Counted from the stretch's first letter, positions 11,820-24,180 are shown. The stretch is 64,000 bases of DNA from Tetraselmis striata (GCA_006384855.1 VCJN01001044.1:44638-108637); one strand, 5' to 3'. The notes: generated by a model not told the origin, from the sequence alone. Numbers and translations are program-made.

Positions 11820-12905
11820 ATGGGCTGCTTGCTGATGGCTGATACCAGCCACGTGCAGATGTTGGCGTCCACCGCGGCTCCGAGGTATCGTCGGCGAGCG
11901 TCCTCGGAGATGCGCGGGGACTGGAGGGTGGTGATGGGGAACCCAATGGCCGCTGCCCGGATGTCTGCTCCATCCGCTGTCCGTCCCTCTGCAGCATGCC
12001 ACGTCCTGGCTCACTGTCGTGTATGCGGTACGCATGACTGCCCTTGCGCGACATAAACTGTGGGGAAGCGCTGTGGCGCAGCAGGGGCGCAGCCGACCAG
12101 ACAGGACTGAAGCCGTGTCGGTCCGGCAGGTCACCAACCGTGATCGGGCGGCGGACGGAGGCTGCGTAGTGGCTTTGGAGCGCCTGGAGGCTCCGGAAGT
12201 TCGTCCACAGCCACTACGCAGAGGTGTCGCGTCTGGTGGTGGAGCCGAGCTCGTGCGCACGCACGCACCATGATGGGGCTGCCCATGGCGTGACGCAGTT
12301 TGGGGAATCGCCTTGCGCCAGGTACGTTCTCCAGTACGTAGTTGACCGAGCCTTGCGTCTGGTGCAGCATCTGGAGGATGGTGCACGCTGCCTGCATGGG
12401 GGCAGCTGCCGGCTCCGATAGGCCTCTCTTGTTTCCCGCGTTGCAGAAGGGGGGGCATGGTGGCGTGCCCAGGAGCAAGCCAAATGCGCACCGATGGCTG
12501 TCAGATGGCCTGGCGTGATGGCGCGGATGTCCTGCGGGACGCACTCGTGGGCTGCTTTGATGGCAGACATCGGGAGAAGCCATGGGACGAGACTCAAAGA
12601 CTGCGTCCAGATGACTTCGAGAAGTGGCCGGGTCTACCCCTTCCAATGATTGAGGAAGAGGAGCGAGCAGAGCGTGCAGCAGCGGAGAAGAGGAGACTCG
12701 AGGCGGCAGAGCGTCGAGGGGATTATGTGATCGAAGATGATGATCGGTGGTCGTGGTGGACGGCAAACAGCTCTTGCTGCATGGCGTCTCCTGCGCAGGC
12801 GCCCGTGTCTGTCAAGGCGAGCCTTCCGATCTTGTGTCGAGCTGCTGCGAGGGCACAAACCAGGCCGGGTAGGGCGCCAGAGCACAGCTGGAGCACGTGA
12901 ATTGG
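11820..12905 (-). pseudogene. Cytosine-C5 DNA methyltransferase domain inside the copia polyprotein
   Basis: Reading the minus strand from 12905, the conserved C5-methyltransferase motifs occur in order: motif I-like HVLQLCSGALPGL (AdoMet site), DIRAITPGHL, motif IV GTPPCPPFCNAGNKRG with the catalytic Cys of the PC dipeptide (near 12450), motif VI YVLENVPG (near 12325), motif VIII-like TTRRD followed by LWTNFRSL, FMSRKGSHAYR, then motif X-like RRRYLGAAVDANICTWLVSA. The last segment runs without a stop into the protease active site at 11737, so the module is part of the retroelement polyprotein. Frameshifts near 12750, 12490, 12245 and 11965 split it, so this copy is a pseudogene. Such a domain could write 5-methylcytosine on DNA; here that activity is inferred from the family only. 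Confidence 0.85.
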
Positions 12906-14169
12906 CTTGCTCTTGTTGTGCAAGCAGTCTCCATCGGGGCCAGTGTGCTGGGTGCGCTGGAGCGGTGGAGGCTCCCTGGCTGCCTCTGTCACTTCAGCGG
13001 TGATGGCTGCGAATACATCGACGGCGTTGGTGTTGCCGATGCGTCACGCCTCGCAACGTGCCAGTTGCCTTGCTGCACGACGGCGGCGGCGTTTTGCGGC
13101 GTGCTGGCGGATGCGGTTGGGACGGAGTCCTGTGATGAAGTTGGCGTGGCCCTCAACACGCGAGCTGCAGGCGACATCTGAGCTGTCGCTGTTGGTGTTG
13201 CTGTCTGAGGAGTCAGCTGCCAAAGGTGGTATGTCATGGTTGCAGTCTGTGTGGTCCCCTCCTGTGGCCCGGTGCGGGCCAGCAAGGAGTCTGGCCAGAC
13301 TGGTGACATTGGCGCGACAGGTGCGGGGGTGGCAGCAGCGGCGGCGGCGGCGATCCTTGTCGTCGGCCTCATCAGTGAGCTGGAGGAGGCGGAAGCAAGA
13401 GCCAAGAGATGGGATTGGCCCAGGCGTAGGAGCGATGCAGATGGACTGCAGCGGCAGGAGTTCGACAGGCGGGGCGTCATGATGCGGGGGGGCGGCCACG
13501 TCGGAGCCGAGATGATCGGGGAGATGGCTGTTGGGGTTTGAGGTGCCGAACGGTGGCAGCTGGACAGAGGCGGAGACCCAGGCGTCCACCGAGCACTGGT
13601 AGTCATGCAGGCCAGCGCGGCGTCCTCGCCGGCTTCCATGACTGCGACCTCGGCGACGGCGATGGCGGCGTCAGCGCGCTCGCGCGACGAGTTGGAGGGA
13701 GCGCGCTGGCGCTCACGACAAACAATGCGCAAAGCGGTGGTGGCTGCAACAAGGGCTACTTGGGGCCCGTGGGCACTTTCGCCTTTGAGTTCCATGGCCC
13801 ATTCCGCCATGGCTGGGGCAACGGCATGAGGCTGGACAGCGTCACAGATGCCATGAGTCGAGCAGACAGTGCCGGAGCCGGCGCACTGGAGATGGCCGGA
13901 GACAGCGGCGGCATAGAGGTGGTCCTCCAGGGAGCGAACTCAGGGCTGGCGACTCCACAGCGGTAGCGCCGAATGCGTCGAAGAAGCCATCGGTGGCGGG
14001 ATCGCTGGCGGGTTGAGCAACATCGCCCGCGGTGTAGGCCACCATGGCCATCCATGGAGGAGACCCGCCGAATGCAAGGCGAGCGGAAGGGCTGCGCCCA
14101 CCGTCACCCCCACCATTGCCACCACGGTCACCGTTGCAGTTGGCGTCGCGACGGCGGGGGCTCCCTCCT

Positions 14170-14944
14170 CGGGGGCGCACTGTGCCGTTCCGCGTGTCGG
14201 CGGCCAACTTACGGCACTCCCGTTTTGACGTGACCCTGCTCCCCGCAGTACCGCAGTACCCTGGGTTGTAGGCTGGGCGTCCTTCGTCCCGGTGAGCGCT
14301 TCCTGTCAACCCTCCAGGTGCAGCGGCGTTGAAGGCAGCAAGCTGGGCCTCCAGATATGCCACGCGAGATATCAGCGCAGCGTGCTTGGCGTCTGCGTCA
14401 GATCACGCCTGACAGAATGTGCATGCCTTGATGGGCGAACTCTGGCCGTCTGCCGATGCCTTGTGCGAAGGCCGCGACCGTGGCAGCGGCGCTCGCCGGG
14501 GTGCCGAGCTCCTCCAGCTCCACACGGATCAGCGTCAGCCGGCTCATGTAGTCAAGGAGGTCTCCACTACGCAGCGTGCGCTTGTGCAGGAAACGTGGAA
14601 GAGTGGAGATACGCTTATCCTCGCCGTGAGGGAGGAAGGTAGCTCGCAGCGCCTCAAACGCCTTGCGTCCGCGATGATCGTCTGTAGAGGTGAGCCACGC
14701 AACTAGGACGCCAGACGCGCGGCGGCTGCTGACCAGTTGCTGTAGCACAGATAGCAACGCCACATGGTGCTGGGCCGAGCAGGTGGTGAAGCTTGTCTGC
14801 ATTGAGGATAGTGGTGAAGCCTGCCTTGCTGGTGACAGCGCTCTGAAATTGTACAGGCCAAATTAGAAACTGATTGACGTTCATGTCGTCGAGGGGGAGG
14901 TGCTTGACGTCCTTGGCTCGTAGCAGCTCCGAGGCAAGTTCCAA
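14170..14944 (-). pseudogene. copia gag with CCHC zinc knuckle, frameshifted
   Basis: The frame starting near 14944 (MELASELLRAKDVKHLPLDD) and its continuation in a second frame (GRKAFEALRATF, ISTLPRFLHKR, DLLDYMSRLTLIRVELEELG) has the helical layout of copia Gag (UBN2-type). At 14210-14260 a zinc knuckle C-x2-C-x4-H-x4-C can be read across one-base shifts (CGEQGHV, then REC). Gag forms the virus-like particle and binds RNA. A Gly/Asp/Arg-rich linker follows and leads to about 1.2 kb of Ala/Ser/Thr/Pro-rich low-complexity coding sequence (14.1-12.95 kb) before the methyltransferase. Confidence 0.8.
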
Positions 14945-15371
14945 GGGGGGGCATGACGCTTGCTGATGAAGGGTTCAATCGAAAATCGGGCGAAGGTGAG
15001 GACAGCCAGAGTGTGGCAGAGGTGGCCCAAGTGGGCTAGGACAGCCACAAGGGGCAGCACACACAACAGCTGGGGAGCTCGTGCTGGGGAGCAGCACAAG
15101 GCGCAGGTCGTGACAGCGCGAGGCTTGAGGGGTATATGCGCAACGCAGGGGTCCCACCAGCCAGCGCGTATTTGCTCGCTGTGTAGGCGGTCATGTTGTA
15201 CAGCGGCATCACCCCGCCAGCTTGACTTGCATCGAAGAGGTTGACAGCCGCAGGGGGCCCAGTGGCGAGGGCAAGCACCACAAACTTCCGGAAAGGGGGG
15301 CAGGAAAACGCTGTAAGCCCATCCTATTCTCCAGCCAATCAGCAGTGTAGCAGAGAAGCTAGCTGTGGAGA

Positions 15372-15383
15372 GGGCTCATAACC
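15372..15383 (-). other. Primer-binding site complementary to the initiator tRNA-Met anticodon arm
   Basis: Directly inside the 5' LTR the plus strand reads GGGCTCATAACC. This is the anticodon-stem-loop sequence of eukaryotic initiator tRNA-Met (CAT anticodon), so the element RNA is complementary to an internal part of the tRNA and not to its 3' end. Such half-tRNA priming is known for Drosophila copia and relatives. Confidence 0.8.
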
Positions 15384-15872
15384 TGTTGTTTCGAGAGAGT
15401 CTGTTGAGTTGCGCAGATGCACAGTGCAGCCACAGTGGAGACCACCAGGTTGGTGGGAAAGGAACTTCTGTTTACAATATTAGTACATTAGCCAGTGATG
15501 TGTCCTGGCTCAAAGATGCTCGGACACCTCTGATGCCTTTTGCACAAATGAGATTCCTATTCTAGTACCTAAGGCCTGTAGGTTGCGCCGCTACAGGCCT
15601 AATCAGGATGCTGTTAGAGGCTGATTGGTGGAACCTCATTGCCGATGGGCGAGTTATCCCTTGTGAGTGCGTGGCTGGTGGGCTGCTTCAGCCCCACCTG
15701 AGTTGGCAGCTCTGCTCCAGGAGCAGGATTCTGCTCCTGGGCTGTTAGAACTTAATTACTACATATATCCGTATAGTACTTAGTAGTACCTGTGTCTCAT
15801 TGGGTGCTCAGTTCAGTTAGGGCCAAAACCTTCCCTAGGGTTTTAGTCCCTACTTGCACTAGTGCTTCAACA
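15384..15872 (-). repeat. 5' LTR of the copia element
   Basis: 489 bp, TGTTG...CAACA, colinear with the 3' LTR and carrying the same hairpin (about 15716-15739). In the coding orientation it would hold the promoter and RNA start. No TATA box could be assigned with confidence. Confidence 0.93.
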
Positions 15873-18800
15873 CCGCCCCCTGCAAAGGGAACGCAAGGAT
15901 ATGTGGAATTCGAGGAGCAAATCTCCGACCAAACTTCGGCGGTAGATTACTAGATTATCAGCACGGCGTCTAATAACACTCCGAAACTCCATGCCGTCGT
16001 TATACAAGTAGTTGGCATTGGGGCAGAGACCGTAACGAGTCGGGTGTAGGTGTAGGTGTAGGTGTAGGTGTAGGTACCTCGTCGTCACAAACGGACTCTA
16101 TCACGCGCTTTCCACGCGAGCTTGTGTGGGCCTTTCTCAAATGGCAACCTCGTCGAAAGTATCACACGTCGGGCAGCCACTTCACGGCTTCCCTTGCATC
16201 CTCCGGCTTGGGGAACGTGAAGGCATCGCCAAGGCACGTCCAACAACACCGGACCGAAGCATAGCCGGGTGTTGGTGTGGGTCTAGATACCTCGCTCGTC
16301 ACTCGTTGTGGACGGACTCCAACATGCGCTTCCCACGCGAGCTCTTGTCGGCCTCCTTTGCCACGCCCACACGACGGTATGCATCATGCCGCCCGCCCAT
16401 GTTTCCGTACGTCGCCGCACCCCTAGGATGGCGTGCCCACGCGGGAAACCAAGAGGTGCGACAAGATAAGCAGTACAATCTATGGTAACGAGGAGCAATC
16501 CACGCCGGCATGAGACTGGGCGGCCCTCCAACTGCGTTTGAGGTGGCGTAGGTGTGGAGAGGCGTCGGAAATAGTACATTGTATAGTACATGATCGCGGC
16601 GATTATCGCGACGAAAGTCGCTAAGTGGTGGCGCTGTATTTTGAGATTGTGTTGAAATTTCATTGGATATATTGCGTAGTCCATTTTTACCGCCGTGTTG
16701 ACCCCATTAAACGGGTATTTCCGAGTTGTGTAATCGGAACAATTTCACTAGAATTTGCGACTGTTCCCGGGCGGGGAGATGGTCAAATCTAAAGGCACTT
16801 GTCAAGTCTTGCACACCCCTTAAAATATACATTAACCAACAGTTACAAAGTGGGGACATGAAGGCATTAAAGTGCCCATGCAAGCATTATTGATGATGAT
16901 GAGCAGTGCGGGTATTTTTAGAGGCAGCTAGAGGAGGAAAAGTTGTCTTGATTGGCATGTGAGATACCTCAAGGATGAGCTAAAGTTGAGGGGCATCCGG
17001 GGCAAAAGAAGAAGGAGGAAAGTTGAGTTGTGGCACTAGAGTACTAACATTTCTACTCACAGTAGCGTTTAACAAAACAGCTCATGTCCTCGAGGCCGCC
17101 GATGAGATGTTGGACCGGTGGCTAGTCCCACATGTTTTCAATCAAAAATCACGTTCCTAAGGGATTTTCGAAGAAGAAAAACTTCGTTGGGGGGAGGGGC
17201 CCGGGATGGCCCTTCCCCCAAACACCCCCCTTCCCCTTAGGGGGCGCGGGGGGGGGGGGGGGGGGGGGGGGGGGGGTCGGCGTATGCTTCGGCGGCAACG
17301 CGGGCCTAAAGCGGGTTCAAATGATGCCAATTATCCGATTTGCTGCCCCCGGCAGAAGCGATTATACAAAAATGCCACGCGTGCGGACCGTTTATCTGCT
17401 GGTTTGCTGCACACAGTAGCATTTGTTGAACTGGCTGCGCTGGACTGCCGATTACGGAGATTTGCTGACCTTATTGGAATTTCGAGCGAATAAGCCCTAG
17501 GCCCTCTTGCTCTGCTGTTCATGTACTGGTACCTCCTTAATTAAAGCGTGCTGGGTACATCATCATCGTCCGTCAAGCAGCACATGGATGGCGGCGACAA
17601 AATGAAATCCATATAGCGACTAGCGGTTTAACTATCATGTCCGTGTTCATACCGTGGGAATACATCCCCCTATACTGAATATGACAGTACTCCATACCCC
17701 GTGGTTGCGCCAGCTGTACTCGTATAGTCGTATGGGTACCCGCCGTACTCCTGTGAATTACAAAAGCGCGAGTATAAAGTGAACTTTTATGAACATGGCA
17801 CTTGTACTTTATTGGGTACTCGAATATACGGATAAAGTACCCACGTGCGGCATGTGATAGCGACTACATGCCTGCATGTAGAGTAGGCAGCTCGGATCAA
17901 TCGGGCTACAAAATGATTGTGATAAGAGGGGCGGCAAGGGTAACTTTGCGGAGAAGCTATATACAACTACCCACTAGAGAAGTTGGATAGCCAAGCGGCG
18001 CTGCGCAATCTACATGGCACAACATCAGTCACAACAAGAGCATTGGCAATAGCAACAAGTAGCAATTATAGCGCAACAACAACAAAAGCATCATAGCCAC
18101 ATGGATGAGGATGGATAGGGCCACCGTATGGTTGGGTTGCCATGATGCTTATTGTGAGATGGTGATAGTTCCAAGAAGGCCACATCCCCGCTCCGTTTTA
18201 TGTTGTCATATAGCGGGGACCATATATATGGATTTAGTCATGCGTGCACTTGCATATTTTAGAGTTAAATGTCGTGCCAGTGACAGTTTTTTCTGTAGGA
18301 AGCTGTGGGCATGTTCTACTGATTACTGTGATAGTTGACGATGTATAGTTGATTGTGTGTGTGTGGGCGGGGGGGGGGGGGGGGGGGTACGCCGGATCTT
18401 ATGCATGTCGCTCGTGGGTCGTACCGAAATACGATAACACGATTTATTTCGAACAACTCCCGGAGGGTATAAGCTGCCCCCGTCCGAGTCGCACACACCC
18501 CCTCCCCACCCGCAGGCGGATCTGGGAGATGAGGCCGACGCTAGGCCGAAATCGTACAAGAATTATTTTAAGCAATCACCGTACATAGCTGCTACCCGGC
18601 GGCGCCAGCATGAGCTACCGGGACTACGAGTATCATTTGAAAAGCCCCCCGTAGGGCTCCCCGGTCGTCCCATGAACCGAGGATCCGTCTCTACCGGCTA
18701 CTCCGCTCAGCCCCCTGCCGCACTCACCCGGGCGCGGTCTTGCTTGGGGGTTAGTGCTGCCAACGCCCACAACGTGGAGGTGGGGGTGGTGCCGCCCTGC

Positions 18801-21428
18801 CTGCCGCACCCAAGGTCCTCCGCTCCTCATGGGTCGCACGCAACGGGCGCCTTACTTAATGACCCTACGCATGACCTATACATTATGCACACAAGACATG
18901 GAAAATTACAAGGAGGGGTTCTTCTTCTTGTGCGCGTAGTACTCCTTCTTAATAGGGGCAGCACATGTTAGCCGCCCGGTGAGCATCGCACAGAAAGCAT
19001 GCATGATGAAGATGGTTCTCATCGAGGGGCCGCATCCCACACATGAAAACGTGCGACGTTTGGCCATCTGCACGGGCATTGACAGTCAACCATCCGCACC
19101 ATACAAGCGGATGGCCAGCATACACGTGATGTGCAGATGAAACATTGAATGTGGCAATCGAGGGGAGAGGAACTCATCATGGCATCTGGCAGCCCGATCG
19201 TGAAATCTAGCAGCTCGCAAACAATGTGCGTCTTCAGCCACGCCCCCTTGTGAGAAGCCGGCTTTCCCATATTATTACCACTTTAGGCTTTTTTTTACCT
19301 TTAGGCTATTTTTCTCGTCCTCAACCATCCTTGTCGAGGAGGCGTCAGATTGGCGGGCCAGGGTGGGCCAGCGCGAAACGACCGTCTAGCTAGGCGTAGC
19401 TCCGCATCATCATGTTGGGATAAGCCTACAAGTGCAGGATGGTAGGTAAACTCAGCCGTCGTCCCCCAGCCGTCAAGTGATGTTTTAGTACTACATAATC
19501 ATTTATTAAGTTTCGACCCCCTCTCATAATTGCCCCTCATCATTTTTCGACCGTCCATATTACGGGTCTAGAGCATGACATTTAATCGGAACTGCTTTAT
19601 TCAGTTTTCAATTTGATATTACTTCTTAAATCTTGCTAGAGTGCCAGTTTTGCAACTACATGCAAGTTGTTTTTATACGGCCCCGTTGCATGAACCCGCA
19701 GAGGGTCGGCCGTAGCCCGTGGCATGCACCCCTCTCAAGGTCATGGCATATGATGTATTGAAATTGAAATTTCTCACATGGCACAGCCAGTCGTGTAATA
19801 TTCCTTGTTATTTACTGCGACTACTCGAGGTCATGTAGCGATACTCGAAAAATGTATACGAAACTACCCGACCAAACTTCGCCGCACTACCCACAAAAAT
19901 ATGGGGGTCGCTGCCATTGGCCTCCAAGTGAGCACAAGGTGGCTCGTCTCAAGGCCCATGTAGTGAGTAGTCCCGGGGCCGCTCATGACTTGGGCTCTGG
20001 CCGATTATTGGTGGGCCGGGCAATTGCGCATCTTGCTTACCAGACGACGCCGAAGCCGCCCGCCCGATCTCGGAAATTGCCGAGTCGCTCGGGACGCGAC
20101 GCACTGGCCCTGAAAAGAATACAAAAGATCGTCCAAGAATGTCATATATCTGCGGGCAGCCGCTATATCCATATATCCGATACACGGGCAGCCGAGTACA
20201 TGTATAATAATATCACGTTGTACGAGTATCGATCACGGACAACCGAGTATCGGTACGAGTACATGGCTGACATTCCATCTCCTCCCATCCATTAATGGAC
20301 GATTAATCCGATTTCCGGGTGGTAAGAGAATCGTCCCAGGAACCTCTTGGATCGCAATCAAGGTTGCTCCGATAAGCCAGTAGTGAACGCAATACAACTA
20401 AAGATCCGATCATGTCAATCATGCATCTTCGGGCAACCGCATATAGCGGGAAAATGTCATGTTATATTCAACACATTTTTGCGCTGCCAAGGCGCAGATT
20501 GCCCGCCAGCGTGACGCAACTCAAGCGACACAGCCCCCACTCGACCTAAACCTAGGTGGTACTATATCTAGGTGCGGCCAGCGTTGCGGGGTCGACGGCG
20601 GTCTTTAAGCGGGTCATATATATGTGGATTGTTAAAGTGGCGGGGTGAAAGTGGTGGTCAGTTGCATACATGACCTTATGTTTGAACACGGGCAGAGCGC
20701 CCACCCTTAGGACTCGCACCTACCGCGATTGGCTGCCACCAAAAGCACCCATACACATCCTCATATAGTGTAAGAGTTCTCCCTGAGCTGCTGCGTGCTA
20801 CTAATCGGGTGCGGGGCGGTCGGTGATGCCCGTTGCCAAATGCTCGCTAGCTACCCGATCCCGCGTGACTGTATAGCGTGTTGAAAGCGGCGCGTCGCGG
20901 CTCTCGTTAGGTGCATCATCAACACTCATTCCCACCCCCTATAACTATCTTCGCCGCGGTAGTGTTTCGGCTTTTCTATTAGAATCTGACACGGTCAAGC
21001 CCTCGGAGCGACCGTATGCTGGTCGCACGGAGGATCGATGTTGTTGCCGATACCCGGCAAGTTCGCGTTTATTTTGACATCCCCGCCGGTTTGCGCCCCC
21101 GTCCGCCGGGCAGGCCGCGTTGCGCATATCCGCCGCCGACGGGTAATCTTAGTGCTACACCTGCGACGATCGAGCACCACGCAGCCCACCCGTATACTAC
21201 GGTACATAGCCGCTTTCGTCTGCCGCCGTTTTCGACACGCAAGCGACTCCACCCGCTGCAGCGTCACACGCCCTTGCTCTCGTGGTCGCGAGACGGGAGT
21301 CGGAAGCCGTGCGTTTATTTACCTGCAAATAACCACCGCTCACTCACCCCCGAGTATTGCGGCTAAAGCATCGGTTATGCCCACTTCACCTATGGACGAG
21401 TTGCCAATATTCTCCAGAAAGCATTTGA
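15873..21428. other. Repeat-rich, gene-poor region
   Basis: No supported protein gene. It holds five GTGTAG units (16041-16074). A diverged duplication of about 60 bp occurs at 16077-16132 and 16288-16350 (both contain GGACTC...CCACGCGAGCT). G homopolymer tracts lie at 17250-17276 and 18369-18387. Many AT-rich stretches and short GTAC-rich motifs occur (for example 17690-17840 and 20150-20260). An open frame on minus at 19270-19019 (MGKPASHKGAWLKTHIVCEL) may be debris of a transposase or another gene, but has no recognisable motif. Confidence 0.5.
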
Positions 21429-22211
21429 TCAGACAAGCAACATGTGCCATATAATCCCCTTCCCATATGCCAAGAGGCGACGATGTGCGGAGAATACTGA
21501 GCGTGTTGAAACTAGAGCTTGAGCAAGGCTACATATACCGTTCCGGTCACTCCTTTGCTCTCGCCCTTGCCCCTTTTGATGCGAGTGCTTCCCACCGTTA
21601 TGAACAAGGGCATTATGCCATATTTGCTCACACCGCCATAGACATGCACCTTGAAGCAGTTCTTCTCGGAGGGCTTGCTTGGTGGGTGGCTCATCCTCAA
21701 ACAAAACCCAATCCTGGAAGCCGGCCCCCTTGGTGCAAAGCCAAAAGTACTTGCTATCGGTCACAACCACGTTGTCCCATGACTTGCTTACCCACTCACG
21801 AGCGAACGCCAGTCGATCTTGCATGTGACGAGGAGTCAGATACACGCGCTTTTTGGGTCGAAGCTAACGTGCCAAGTACGCAGCGACTACGTGGCGTCTC
21901 ACTGTCTCCGCAGTCACACACAGCCCATCCACCTCGTCCTTGAGGGTTTGTGCCAGTTGGGGGCACTTGAACCTCGCCCGTATGCCCCCTCGTAGCTTCT
22001 CCTCAACTTCACACGTCCCGAGCGGTGCGCGCGGGCGCCCCGACCTCGGCAGGTCATCCACGCATCCGGTATCCTTGGCACGCTTCACCCACTTGATAAT
22101 CGTCCTCACGTCTGCCCCGAGCGCCTTTACAGCCGCTCGGCAGCTCCCGAGTCGCTCGGCCTCGAGAACGAGCCGCCACCGCCGCGCAATGGTAGCTGCA
22201 CTAGCATGCAT
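21429..22211 (-). pseudogene. Tc1/mariner-like (IS630 superfamily) transposase, decayed
   Basis: The N-terminal part (22211-21864, 115 codons from ATG) is a helix-turn-helix DNA-binding domain with the typical inter-domain motif DLPRSGRPR. An in-frame TAG at 21864 is followed in the same frame by LRPKKRVYLTPRHMQDRLAF and DNVVVTDSKYFWL, which hold the first Asp of the DDE catalytic domain. After PPTKQALREELLQG the reading shifts frame (VYGGVSKYGIMPLFI) and then shifts again. The second Asp block (DNA-x-H type) and the final acidic residue were not found. The gene is therefore dead: one stop, at least two frameshifts and a missing C-terminal half. No terminal inverted repeats were identified. 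Confidence 0.75.
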
Positions 22212-22387
22212 AGTGCGCCGACGCTGTGGTTGAAGGGGGTGTGGGGTCGGCTTTTGTGCGGTAGCCGTGGTCGACGCGTGTGAGTAGATAGATCGGCTAG
22301 GAAGTTATTGAGTTTGATGACGCTCCGGGAGTGGCGGCGACCAGAAATACGGTTACGGCGGTAAACGAGCCGCCCAAACATGTCGAA

Positions 22388-22952
22388 CAGCAACCCACAA
22401 AGTCTCTGCATGTTTTTGTGGGTATGATTTGGGTTTGGTTGCTTCTAGTAGTCGGTAAACCCACGCATAGTCTACGCCGTTGCAGCCATTGCGAGGATAA
22501 CCATGAAAGAGCGTGCACATGGTGTGCTAGGGCCGATGCGATGTTGCGCGTGGCACGCGCGTCGTATGTTATGCGGCATTACCACTGTAACAAGTGTTGC
22601 ACGGCCGCTGGGCTGTGAACGGTTTGAGCGCACGGCACGCCGACATTTGGGCATAAAGAACCGTGTTTTTTCCCCATGGTCGCCGAGATACATGTGTTCG
22701 CCACCTACCCCAGGCCGCGCAGCGCATAGTTGCAGTCTACGGTCAGCTAGCGGGCTGCATGCGACATTCGCAAACTGACTGTTCGCCATGCAAGAAGCAA
22801 TAATGTTGCAATCACGTTTTGATTCATAACATTTCGGAGTTTTATCAAATTGCGCTGTAAGTTAGTGCGATGAAAAGCCCGTGACCTGCGCTTTGCAACG
22901 CACTAGTTTTCAGGCCAATCTAATAAAACGCCGAAATGTTACGGCCTGTCGA

Positions 22953-22989
<37 letters not shown>

Positions 22990-23439
22990 TTCTGGTATCC
23001 CAGCCAGCCCACTCACTGTGGGTAGGGGCGCATGATTGGGGCATGTAATATGCCCTTCCACGCAAGCTTCTAGGCGCGAGGAGCCCTTGGATAGGTCTAC
23101 ACCACGCGCGGGCCCGTCACCGTTTTGGCTTTTTCCCTTGGATGATGGGTGCCATGTGTTCCAACATGCGCGCAGACCTGTGCAGCGGTGGCGACATAAT
23201 GTTTTGTCAAGGGGGCAGCCCGCGCTTAGCCTACAGTGCGGGCGGTATAATTAGCATGCACCTATGGAATCGAAGGCACTTTATGCGCGCTACTTTCACC
23301 CAGTGAGGCGCGGCCAACGGCGCTTATCTTGCAACTCGAAAAAATGTTGGATGACCGGCCCCATCTCGACGACGGGAGTACTGGCACACTCTCATGGAAA
23401 TGCCATGCCATGCCTTGCATCGGTAGTGTGCATGGATTG
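22388..23439 (+). repeat. ~1.05-kb dispersed repeat, left copy (inverted relative at 31.5 kb)
   Basis: From CAGCAACCCACAAAGTCTC to GTGTGCATGGATTG this segment matches the reverse complement of 31532-32618 through most of its length. The middle differs: this copy has a 33-bp C homopolymer (22956-22988), where the other has ATTGGAT-type repeats. It contains no convincing ORF. A palindromic stretch near 22825-22945 (CATTTCGG...CCGAAATG) marks the centre. It is probably a non-autonomous transposable element. Confidence 0.85.
22956..22988. repeat. Poly(C) tract, 33 bp
   Basis: Uninterrupted C run inside the left ~1.05-kb repeat copy. The inverted copy lacks it, so the tract arose or was lost after the copies separated. 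It is not near any recognised splice site. Confidence 0.97.
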
Positions 23440-24180
23440 CGATCAATCTCGGTCGGCTTACATCGCATGCATACATCCAACCACCGCCGGCAGCGCGCGA
23501 GCATATGCAAGGATGGTAGCTACGCCGCCAACAAGTTGCCCCTAGCTATTCATCGCCCGTTTTTTCCTGTGGTTTTAGCTCGGTGCCAAGCACTGCCATT
23601 GCCAAAGAAAAATTCGGAAAGTGCGATAACATGGAGAAACGGCTGCCTCCTTGGCGTAGGAGGCTTGCATACACTAGATTACAAGTAAGGCTCCATGGCC
23701 CCGTGGCCCCATGGCTTGGGCACCGAGGCGAGGATACGCGCGATTTCTATGTGTAAAGATGACTTATGTGGACTGGTGTAGTACTATAAGAGGTTTCTCT
23801 CTGTCCTTCTCCCTATTCCCTAGATTCTTATTAATAGTTGCTTCTAGTGGTTGCAGTGGTGCGGGTCACTAGTTTACCCGTAGTAGCTGTGCATCTTCGT
23901 GTGCAGCACAGACAGACGCATAAGCAGTCACAGCGTAAGTATAGCTGCTATGTTCCACAGTTTTCGCTATGTTCCACAGCGCCGTCCCTTATTACTCCGT
24001 TTTCCGTACGGGGTACCTCTCCTTTCGCATTCCTTTTCCACAATTCGGCCTCTGGTTGTGTAAAATCTGCGCATCCGTTTTGGCAAAATCATAACACTTT
24101 AGAAACGTGAGAATATCGAATCATTATTCCCTATTTCATATTATTCCCTATTGCTGAATAATATACGGAGCCTAGGCCAT
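23440..24180. other. Intergenic region, no gene seen
   Basis: About 740 bp of mixed sequence between the ~1.05-kb repeat and the 267-bp tandem duplication. No protein-family signal, RNA gene or homopolymer tract was found. Confidence 0.4.

Larger units (their letters stand above)
8779..15872 (-). mobile_element. Ty1/copia LTR retrotransposon with a DNA methyltransferase module (decayed)
   Basis: A 7.1-kb element bounded by two related LTRs (TGTTG...CAACA ends) and coding on the minus strand. The order is gag, CCHC zinc knuckle, low-complexity linker, cytosine-C5 methyltransferase, aspartic protease, GAG-pre-integrase, integrase, RT remnant and RNase H remnant. Protease-integrase-RT order marks the Ty1/copia superfamily. 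The primer-binding site matches the anticodon arm of initiator tRNA-Met, and a purine tract abuts the 3' LTR. The coding part contains several frameshifts and stops, and the RT core is deleted, so the copy cannot move by itself. The two LTRs differ at many positions and by indels (480 versus 489 bp), so the insertion is not recent. The flanking 5-mers (CACCC and CCGCC) do not form a clear target-site duplication. Confidence 0.93.

Noticed and set aside
12457..12900. Plus-strand 147-codon frame with a charged helix
   Set aside because: It is antisense to the methyltransferase module, whose conserved motifs lie on the minus strand.
8774..15877. Target-site duplication for the copia element
   Set aside because: The 5-mers CACCC and CCGCC match at only three of five positions; a real duplication may have decayed but cannot be claimed.
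16041..16074. GTGTAG repeats as an interstitial telomere
   Set aside because: Only five units, and the motif does not match the usual plant or green-algal telomere repeat (TTTAGGG or TTTTAGGG).
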